The notes beneath the pieces were generated by a model. That model searched no databases, was not told the DNA's origin, and saw only the letters and a list, made by a program, of their open reading frames with translations. 64,000 nucleotides of DNA from Cepaea nemoralis (Eukaryota; Mollusca; Gastropoda; Stylommatophora; Helicidae), in the NCBI GenBank assembly GCA_014155875.1, contig JACEFZ010017425.1, forward strand, positions 310,001 to 374,000, in the 5' to 3' direction. Shown here one piece after another: positions 56,873-64,000 of the stretch; within the stretch, counting starts at the first letter, position 1; each line of letters starts with the position of its first letter. The position numbers and the translations under genes were made by a program.

Positions 56873-57709
56873 TCAACCTAGTGGGTGCTCATTTATGTGG
56901 TATATATAGAAACTAGTCGCGGGGATTGTCTCTACCATGTACTTAGTGTCAGGTCTGTTGTGTAGGGCGTAGTTAAACATGTCACTGTCCTGAACTATTT
57001 CTATAAAATCGTCAAAGTCTTTTTCGCGGTTAACTAGGTGGGGGATGTCGAGTTGGCATGCATTGTTAGACGATGAATGGTAAAACCTAAGTTCTCCTGT
57101 CTCCTTATGTCGTAAAATCATGTGATGAGAATAATTCACCTTAAACCGACATGTCTGACTAGTAAATATTGGTCTTAAAGTCTCGGTCCAGTCAATTGGA
57201 TGTGTTGAGTCTGGTCAATGAAAAAAATTGTAGGTCGATACATATTTGTGGATGTTCTGATGTGTCCTAAGGTAGGGCCAGACGTCTCTATATTTCTGCT
57301 GGATTTCCTCGTCGCGGATGATGTCTACAGTCTTTAGTTCCTCATCTACTTCCTCATCTACCTCTATGGCGGCTTCCTCTGCTTCCACTTGGTCAAGTTT
57401 CTGTTTTTTAGCTGGTTGTGTGTCTGCTGGTGTTTTTATTTTACGGGATGTAGTGTCTGATGCAGTAGTATCCGTGTGTGATGTTGATTCTGTAGTTGTT
57501 GATGTTGTGGTATCCATTGATGAAGTCTGGTGATGGGTTTTTATGTGTTGTTTTAATATGTCTTTTCTGTTGTATAAGTTGCCACAAATGTGGCATGTGT
57601 GCATTGTGGTCTTATGTACTGTTTTAATGTGACGTGTGAGATTGTAGTCTTCGGTAAAGACTTTACCACAGGTAGAGCGGAGAAATGCAGATTTCTTAAT
57701 AGTGGCCAT
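56873..57709 (-). pseudogene. C2H2 zinc-finger protein with one in-frame TGA
   Basis: One frame of 278 codons, broken only by TGA at 57217-57215. Residues 1-55: two C2H2-like fingers; the second is intact (CHICGNLYNRKDILKQHIKTHH), the first has lost a Cys (STCGKVF...HIKTVH). Then a Thr/Ser-rich and acidic linker with KKQK (a possible nuclear signal) and, from about 125, a globular region: QQKYRDVWPYLRTH before the TGA and, after it, MILRHKETGELRFYHSSSNN, FDDFIEIVQDSDMF, RPDTKYMVETIPATSFYIY and HINEHPLG. I recall similar domains in proteins linked to large DNA transposons of the Polinton type, but cannot verify this here. Own TATA box (57948) and poly(A) signal (56716). It may be a pseudogene, a polymorphic or edited stop, or a sequence error. 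Confidence 0.65.
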
Positions 57710-57714
57710 ATTAG

Positions 57715-57715
<1 letters not shown>

Positions 57716-57746
<31 letters not shown>

Positions 57747-57747
57747 G
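57716..57747. repeat. (AAC)n repeat just before the zinc-finger ATG
   Basis: Ten AAC units, reading GTT on the coding strand seven bases before the start codon. Confidence 0.95.
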
Positions 57748-57939
57748 TGGTGATAAGACAAAAAGCAGTAATAGATATGGTGATAGCTCGGTAAGATCTT
57801 GTTTAGCTTCCGTTAGTTGATAAAGTAGTAGTATTTGATGTTTCGATATTTTGTCCAACACGTTTGTAGCTTCGGGTATTAGATAATGACTTGGAAATAG
57901 TACAATAGGTTTGTAGTTGTTGTATGTCCACGCTGTTCA

Positions 57940-57948
57940 CTATTTATA
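57940..57948 (-). promoter_or_regulatory. TATA box for the zinc-finger ORF
   Basis: Minus-strand TATAAATAG in a CCTATAAATAGTG context, about 230 bases before the ATG at 57709. Transcription would start near 57915. Confidence 0.5.
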
Positions 57949-57959
57949 GGACCCTGGCG

Positions 57960-58470
57960 TAGATAATGACTTGTTATTCAATACACTCATGCGGTGCTCA
58001 AAGGGCTAAAGTATTGTGAGTACTGTAAAATTGTGTAATCTTCCACTAGTTCCACGCTCTCACAAGTTGTTCTGGGGTAAGCAGTGGACTTCAGACGCCA
58101 AACAGCTGTGAAGAACGACAAACATCATTATAGTCCTACATTTTTACCTTTTGTTCTTCAAAACATGTGACAATCATGTTGATAGAATATAATCTATAGA
58201 AAATATTTCATATCACATAACTTTTAAAGACATATCAAAAATAAAAGGAACATTTGCCAATTGAAGATTCTGTTGTCACTTACAGTAAATGTTTCCTTTT
58301 CTCCCTCAAAAATTCCTTCTTATCCCGTCCTTATGTAGTCACCCGAGGGTCTTCTTCGTGGTTATATGTTTTGTGTTTGCAGATAACGGACACGGAATGA
58401 TGCTATCCAGTGCCACCCACATGGCGCATAAATGTTATTTCTCCCTATGTCACTTGATGGTTCAAGTGGA
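57960..58470. other. Stretch without a confirmed gene
   Basis: AT-rich. On the minus strand a fair 3' splice site (GTTTGTCGTTCTTCACAG, ending at 58108) could start a third exon of the transcript described at 58654-59443. No long ORF. Confidence 0.4.
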
Positions 58471-58476
58471 ATACGT

Positions 58477-58576
<100 letters not shown>

Positions 58577-58653
58577 GACAAGTATATTCACACCATATTA
58601 TTGTAATGGCTGATGATGATGGATGATCTTAAAGGAGACAAGTACATGCATAC

Positions 58654-58730
58654 CTTTCTGAGGTGGCCTGTGGTTTGACGCTTTGTTCCGACTGATTGCT
58701 ATGCTTCCGCTTTTTCAGCACGGTTTCAAT
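58654..58730 (-). other. Putative internal exon, 77 nt
   Basis: On the minus strand it is bounded by TTTTCCGTTGTCACAG (acceptor) and CAGAAAG|GTATGC (donor). Exactly one frame is open (IETVLKKRKHSNQSE, then a Gln/Ser-rich part). It is in phase with the end of the putative first exon at 59359. Confidence 0.4.
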
Positions 58731-59358
58731 CTGTGACAACGGAAAACATCACACATGTTCAGCTGGTCGCTTCATTTAACATTATCACTAGACATACTAT
58801 GTTATCACATTGCATATCGTGCCTATGGTACAGTGGTTATGAATTGATTTATTGATTGTACTGGTGTGGGTGCTGTTAAGACAAAACGCCTTGCGTTGGT
58901 TTTTAAAAGTGTTATGAGTAGGGGTACAGGCTACTTATACTATTAGAATTATCTAACATTCTAGTCGCATACCATTCATAACAATTAGTCATTATACACT
59001 ATTGTGATGCCGCTCGCTTTGCTTTGCTTGTTAAAAGTGATATGAGCTGTTGTTCAGAATACCTATACTAATAGAATTGACTAGCATTCCAATAGACTAA
59101 AATTGTATACCACAGTATTAACTACACAATAATATGCTAGAAAAGCAATGATTTCAGCATTATGAGCATCGACTGTTTAGCTTATATACAGTTGTTATTA
59201 GGATCTCTATTAGTATTCGTATACCTGTCGGATATATCTCGAGGTGTACACCCAAATGTAGCTCCATGTACCTTATTTTCTGAGAAATACATCAGCGACA
59301 ACATAATACTGACTTGACGGCATGTAACGAGCCTGTATAACACACATAGAGTACTTAC

Positions 59359-59412
59359 CACTGTGGTTTCTTCGGTGAGCTGTTTTCTATAGGTCTTGTT
59401 GCAAACGTAGTG
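59359..59412 (-). other. Putative first exon with perfect donor
   Basis: Minus strand: the exon ends CCACAGTG followed by GTAAGTAC, a full-consensus 5' splice site. Start inferred from the TATA box about 30 bases upstream. No ATG inside, so it would be 5' UTR. Confidence 0.4.
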
Positions 59413-59434
59413 TCTTTAGCTCGCCTTTGGTGTC

Positions 59435-59443
59435 CTTTTTATA
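59435..59443 (-). promoter_or_regulatory. TATA box of a putative minus-strand promoter
   Basis: TATAAAAAG on the minus strand, placed correctly relative to the exon and donor at 59359. Confidence 0.5.
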
Positions 59444-59470
59444 CAGACTGTGCGGCTGCTGTAGCATAGA

Positions 59471-59500
59471 AAACATGTCTAAACATGTTCAAACATGTTT
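59471..59500. promoter_or_regulatory. Three contiguous p53-family half-sites
   Basis: AAACATGTCT, AAACATGTTC and AAACATGTTT, each a perfect RRRCWWGYYY decamer, with no spacer. They lie 28 bases upstream of the TATA box. A further pair, AGACATGTCT and GAACACGTTT (one core mismatch), is at 59544-59563. Confidence 0.6.
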
Positions 59501-59622
59501 ACTGTGATCGGTACGCTCTGCGTCATCCTTCGGTTTTCCCCAAAGACATGTCTGAACACGTTTACGTATGGTCACCTCCGCCTACGTATCCCCGTGATGA
59601 GTCACCGAGGCGGTCACCCTCA

Positions 59623-59706
59623 GATGATGATGATGAGATGATGGTGATGATGATGATGATGATGATGATTTTTTTAGTGGTGCCGGGTGATGATGATGAT
59701 GGTAAC
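59623..59706. repeat. (GAT)n microsatellite
   Basis: Two GAT/ATG runs separated by a poly-T and GTGGTGCCGG. Confidence 0.95.
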
Positions 59707-59721
59707 CCTGATGACAGACAC

Positions 59722-59822
59722 TACAGAAGATCATGGGTGTCGGTCGTTCAGAAAGACAACGGCAGGCTTACCCAGGAAGCACGAATGCTGGGGCTGACTG
59801 CGATGTCCTGTAAATGCAATGC
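59722..59822 (+). mobile_element. tRNA-derived SINE, family A, partial copy
   Basis: Body and tail only: TCGGTCGTTCAGAAAGACAA and GACTGCGATGTCCTGTAAAT match the family A body. Head lost; the most diverged of the four copies. Confidence 0.65.
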
Positions 59823-59910
59823 ATTAAACCTTGACTGGAATATGTAAAAGATAGACACATAGCTATAGTACGAAGCATACATTGTTCGTGAGATGAGACG
59901 GGACATACAC

Positions 59911-60001
59911 ACACACACATACATGCACACTCACGCATGCACGCAACCATACACATACACTCACGCACGCATGCGGAGACATATACACGCACACACACAC
60001 A

Positions 60002-60054
<53 letters not shown>
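59911..60054. repeat. CA-rich repeat
   Basis: Degenerate CACA/CATA followed by an uninterrupted CA run to 60054. Frames in it are Thr/His or Cys/Val artefacts. Confidence 0.97.
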
Positions 60055-60057
<3 letters not shown>

Positions 60058-60069
60058 GCGTGCTGTGGG

Positions 60070-60150
60070 GCATGACAATTTATTATGGAAGATCGAGATT
60101 TGTGGAGAGCCTACTCCAGTCGGCACGTCACATGTCGCTGATGATGGTTT
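60070..60150 (+). mobile_element. RTE 3' end fragment
   Basis: GATCGAGATTTGTGGAGAGC, ACTCCAGTCGGCACGTCACA and a short GATGATG tail correspond to the last 70 bases of RTE copy 1 (4393-4445). Confidence 0.75.
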
Positions 60151-60169
60151 ATCATTACATTACATTACA

Positions 60170-61030
60170 ACAAGCATCATTAGTTAGCGGACCAAGCATA
60201 GTACCTTACACCTTCGACTGTTTGCCAGCAGCATGATGTTTTACAATTTCTTGCGAGCCTGCGACAAAATATAAGCCGAACGGTATTTCCGGTCTTTCTT
60301 CGTATTGTTTACATACTCACCACCCAAGCAAAGTACATGACAATATTTGTTTACAACTTTGGCGGTTTGCTAGCAGCATATATGTTTTATAAATAAGGCG
60401 ACTACGGTAAAATAAAAACCGATTTGTCAAACTTCACGCAATTTCTGACACTATTTGTTGCTTTTTTCTGTTCTCCTTTCCGGTGATTTTTTCTGTCGGG
60501 GGCAAAAAGAACATCCTAACCTACATAGTTCGCGGCGACTGCACTAGCCAGGTGGCCTTAATTCCTCAGGCTGAAAGACCCCACTGCCATACACCGCCAG
60601 GTACTATATTGGCAGTAATTGTCATTTGTTATTTCCGGTCTTTTTCGTGTTATTTACATAATCCCACCCACGCAAAATACCTGCCAATATGTGTTTACAA
60701 CTTTGGCGGTTTGCTAGCAGCCTATATGTTTTATACAAAGGGCGACTACGGTAAAATAAAAGCCGATTTGTCAACCTTCACGCAATTTCGGACACTATTT
60801 GTTGGTTTTTCTGTTCGCATTTCCAGTCTTCTGTCGGGGGCAAAACGACCATCCTAACCTGCACAGTTCGCGGCGACTGCACAAGTCAGGTGGCCTTAAT
60901 TCCTCAGGCTGAAAGACCCCCCTGCCATACACCGCAAGATACTATATTGGCAGTAAATGACAGTTGCTATATCCGGTCTTTTTCATGTTGTTTACATAAT
61001 CAGCACCCACTCATAGTACCTTACCCTCTT
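60170..61030. repeat. About 345-bp tandem repeat derived from SINE family C body
   Basis: Three copies plus a partial one: landmarks TTTACAACTTTGGCGGTTTG, TGTCGGGGGCAAAA and GGCCTTAATTCCTCAGGCTG recur. The second half of each unit equals the tRNA-less body of the SINE at 20580-20813 (reverse complement); the first half is additional sequence. Confidence 0.88.
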
Positions 61031-61532
61031 TGTTTACAACGTCGACGATGTGCTCAATCGATTTAGCGTCATTTATACCCTCTTAATTTCAAAACCCATT
61101 ATCGGGCATTAATTCTAAAGCAAGATATTTTCATTAGTCCTCAATTATGTACTATAATACCGTTTACTGCAGACATCAATGGGAAACAATTATTGCCAAA
61201 ATAAACAAGGGAAGTAACCGGCGTTAAATTAAGAAATTATTAATTTAATGATTAATTTGAAAATTTCACTGATTATGTTAAGTTAATTGAATGTATACTA
61301 TTGAGACTTGTCTCTAGTGGTAGGTTCTCTAGAATAAATCACTACCTATATAGTATTACGTGTTTATTAATTGTGGCAATGTACCCATATATAGAATTAT
61401 TAGCCGTAATCTGGCTTCAGATTTTTTTCCTAAAGCTGAAGATATCAGAGCGCTAACAAGTCAAGTCGCATTATTCTGTCAAGAAGCCTGATCAGCGGGA
61501 AAATGTCACGTTGAAAATCCAAAAAGAAACAC
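61031..61532. other. Stretch without a gene
   Basis: AT-rich, no ORF or repeat recognised; possibly includes the 5' leader of the next element. Confidence 0.5.
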
Positions 61533-61544
61533 GCTGTTGCCAAG

Positions 61545-62968
61545 ATGTGCAGCGTGGGAGCCGACACCAAGAAGAAGAACGTCGAGAGCCCACCTGCTAG
61601 CTGCATCAAAGAGCCTGATATTACAGCCATCACTGAAGCTACTACGAGGGAGAAGATTGACAGCCCAACACAGTCAACCAAGACAGCAGAGAAGGAGGAA
61701 AAAGACACCAGAGTCGGAAACACCGACTCGAAAACAGTCCGATGGGTTGTCAAGCGGATTCCTGTGGAGCTGACAGATGAAGAAATCCTGAAGCAGCTAC
61801 GTGAAGAGAATCTTCACATCCGATTCTTGAAGGCGGAGCGGCTTCTCACCTACTCCAAGGTACCTACAACCTTGGCAGTAGTGACGTCGGAGGGCAGCGA
61901 GATGCCGACCACAGCATCATTCAAAAGAGAATACAGCAACCAGAGAGATTCATACCAAGAATCACGCAATGTTCCAGATGTCAGAAGGCCGGCCACAGTA
62001 GAGCTAAGTGTCGCAGCAAGACAGAAATATGCCGATACTGCGCCGATCACCACGCCTTCAAGGAGTGTCCGCTGGCCAAGCTGGACACGGACTTCCGAGC
62101 ACCCAACAACAAAAGAAAGTGCGCCAACTGCCTGGGCAAACATGGAGCAAGATACCTGGGCTGTCCGTACCTGCAGAGACACAGAGACGTCTTAAAGATC
62201 GCCATCATCACAAAGACACCATTCAAGGAAGCAATGCAGAGGGGCGAGACATCCACGGGTATAGCACAAGCTGAAAGAGATCAACTTCAAAAGCAGATAG
62301 ACGAGTTGAAGAAGCAAGTCAATGCATTGCTGACGACGTCTCCGACCAGCGATAATGAGAAGCTGCTGGCCGACATGAAAGAAATCCAGCTCGACATCAA
62401 ACAAGAGATTCAGCGCATGGCTGAGATGAAGAAGGAGAACGAAGAAATCCTACAAATGATCAAGTCCGAAAGAGAATTGCATAGAGCTGAAATGGGACTC
62501 TTTCAAAACAAATTAACAGAAGCCACACAAGAACTCACAGAGAAACAGCAAGAAGAAAACCAAGAGACCGAGCCTGAACCGCAAGCTGAAGCCAGCAGCC
62601 CAACCACAACGCCCAAGAGGGAACTACTATACCGTCGGATCTCTGAAGGAGGCACAGAATACCCAGTCGACAAGGAGGAATTCAAGCGCGAGGAATTCAG
62701 TAGGCGCTGGGAAGAAAAAGAAAAGAAGAAGCCTAAGAAACTCCGGGGGAAACCGATGGTATACCCAGTAGTACTCTACGACCGTGAGAACGACTTCGAG
62801 TACTATATAGATGACGGTAAAATCGTCCCATGGCTGACCACGGAGAAAGAAAACTTTAGGCAGCAGTATCGCAAACGCAACAGTGAAAACATGCACAAGG
62901 AGGAAAATGAAAACGTCGATAAGCTCCTTCAGAAAATACACAATAAAGGAGAAAGAAACACCAAATAA
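61545..62968 (+). pseudogene. LINE ORF1 (RRM-like, three zinc knuckles, coiled coil), one frameshift
   Basis: RNA-binding ORF1 of an I/Jockey-type LINE. Frame 1 (from 61545): polar N-terminus, VRWVVKRIPVELTDEEILKQ and AERLLTY (RRM-like, about 61740-61860). A frameshift near 61930 leads to frame 2: CSRCQKAGHSRAKC (about 61972, CX2CX4HX4C), CRYCADHHAFKEC and CANCLGKHGARYLGC, the triple knuckle set, then a coiled coil (about 62270-62560), a Pro/Glu/Ala linker, and a C-terminal YPVVLYDRENDFEYYIDD block ending at 62968. Only one break is needed to explain it. No endonuclease or RT follows. Confidence 0.83.
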
Positions 62969-63365
62969 AAAGTCCTTTTAAGGACTGCACCCAATAAAGC
63001 CAGGAGCCTGCACCACCAAAGAAAACGAGATGAAACATGCACAAAGGACAGTCACGGACCGATCCCCCAGCTGGAGGGGGATTACGAAAAGTCCTTATAA
63101 GGACTGCAGCCAGACGAGCCAGGAGCCTACACCAACAAAGAAAACCATAACAACAGAAGAGCACAAAGGATAGCCGCCGACCACTGCTGACGTCACAGAC
63201 ACAAACGCTACTTAACCAGTCCGAGATAGGACTCACAAGACAAGAATTAGGGTGAATAAACCCACAAAAACCACGATCCTCAATTATAACCACAGCTGAT
63301 GAAGCAGGTTAGACGAGGACGAATTTGGAATTTTCGTTTTTGAAATTTGGAATTGGAATTGGAAT
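62969..63365 (+). mobile_element. 3' UTR and (TTGGAA)n tail after LINE ORF1
   Basis: Two copies of a block starting AAGTCCTT..AAGGACTGCA (62971 and 63079) and containing CCAGGAGCCT, then a TTGGAATTGGAATTGGAATT tail near 63343. This looks like a LINE terminus placed directly after ORF1. Confidence 0.6.
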
Positions 63366-63419
63366 TACACACCGTCGTTGTCTACGGTGTCCATTACCCC
63401 TTGTGGACAACATTCACTT

Positions 63420-63840
63420 TCGGATTGATTAGACTGTAAGGTTAAAACCATATTCAGCTGCTTCGGTGGTTGTCTAGTCACAGGACTATCATTCTGAGCC
63501 GGTGATGGACCCTACTATATCTTCTCCTTGAGGTTGAGTGGGTTAAGGGTAATGTGACAACGTCTATGGTCCTTTTGGCTCAGATCAAAGTGTAGTATAT
63601 ACTACATTTGGGGTCAGGCCAGGACCTTGTTACTTACGATTCTTAATATCTCGATGTGAGTATGAAGGCCTCTCTCTGAGGGGCAGAGGCTAATATCCGG
63701 GGTAGGGGCCTATTCCCTCGCGCCCTCACATCGGCCTACAACATACACACACACACACTCCCCCCTTAGACTGGGACTCGAACCCAGGTGCCCGGCGACT
63801 AGTTGGTCTACTTATCTATATACGTATTCCACATGCCCGG
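63420..63840 (-). mobile_element. Probable tRNA-derived SINE, family D
   Basis: On the minus strand a tRNA-like region (about 63835-63755) carries box B GGGTTCGAGTCCC and a box A-like AACTAGTCGCC, followed by a CCCCTTAGAC-complement stretch, a CA/GT run and about 320 bases of body. Only one copy is visible, so the family status is unproven. Confidence 0.5.
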
Positions 63841-63904
63841 GGTTTGCTTCGTTGTCTTTGAATGGTCTCAGGAGCGGTCGGGGGAAGCCGAGGCGGCCGA
63901 CGGA

Positions 63905-63970
63905 GGGACCTGTGGGCGGGACGGTCGGTAGGGGTACCCAGGGACCGGAAGTAGTCAACCGGAAGTGACT
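63905..63970. promoter_or_regulatory. GC-rich segment with GC box and paired ETS motifs
   Basis: GTGGGCGGGA (63912-63921) and ACCGGAAGT twice (63944-63952, 63958-63966). Could be a CpG-type promoter at the window edge or, read on the minus strand, the 5' end of a LINE, as LINE leaders here also begin with CTTCCGG. Confidence 0.35.
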
Positions 63971-64000
63971 CCCAGACCCAATAAAATACCCACCAAAAAT

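Noticed and set aside
57318..57820. Plus-strand Ser/Val and Thr-rich ORFs over the zinc-finger gene
   Set aside because: Antisense shadows of the zinc-finger frame and of the AAC repeat.

Overview
This is 64 kb of an animal nuclear genome. It holds one clear host-type gene, an intronless rhodopsin-family GPCR, surrounded by dense and mostly decayed transposable elements and tandem repeats. Splice-site signals, TATA boxes, tRNA-derived SINEs and several LINE clades rule out a prokaryote. The mix of RTE LINEs, I/Ingi-type LINEs carrying RNase H and Gmr1-type LTR elements suggests a lophotrochozoan such as a mollusc. That taxonomic guess is inference only. || Left part (1-20130). An RTE LINE (copy 1) is split by a hAT-like non-autonomous transposon with an exact 8-bp target duplication. 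An inverted RTE (copy 2) carries a retroinserted element and a SINE. The GPCR (7161-8567, minus) follows, then a decayed LINE ORF1 and the endonuclease of another LINE. A long minus-strand I-type LINE (about 11775-20130) is interrupted twice: by a 5'-truncated RNase H LINE (13611-14649) and by RTE copy 3 (15766-19758). Copy 3 has the arrangement expected of twin priming and itself contains two SINEs and a second hAT-like element. || Middle (20130-49460). A plus-strand LINE starts at about 21538. Its reverse transcriptase is broken at 23189 by a 25-kb LTR retrotransposon (23189-48355, 5-bp duplication) and resumes at 48361. The LTR element has the pol order protease, integrase, reverse transcriptase, RNase H, which is Copia-like order with Gypsy-like enzymes as in the Gmr1 group. 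Inside it are a second related LTR element (27417-34911, 5-bp duplication, integrase core deleted), a nearly complete EN-RT-RNase H LINE (37978-41850), and, within its 3' LTR, a 5.5-kb tandem composite dominated by two GGA-rich polypurine arrays. || Right part (49460-64000). A roughly 146-bp satellite is followed by a large inverted structure of short-unit minisatellite around a palindrome (51040-56290). Then come a minus-strand C2H2 zinc-finger ORF with its own TATA box and poly(A) signal but one in-frame TGA, and a second TATA promoter with putative exons. Just upstream of that promoter are three contiguous perfect p53-type half-sites. The end holds SINE-derived tandem repeats, a LINE ORF1 that runs straight into a 3' UTR with no ORF2, and a GC-rich stretch with paired ETS motifs. 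|| Nearly all protein-coding signal is retrotransposon. The most notable items are the Gmr1-type pol order, the multi-level nesting provable from target duplications and restored reading frames, the twin-primed RTE, the amplified region after the inner 5' LTR, and the promoter with p53-type sites.
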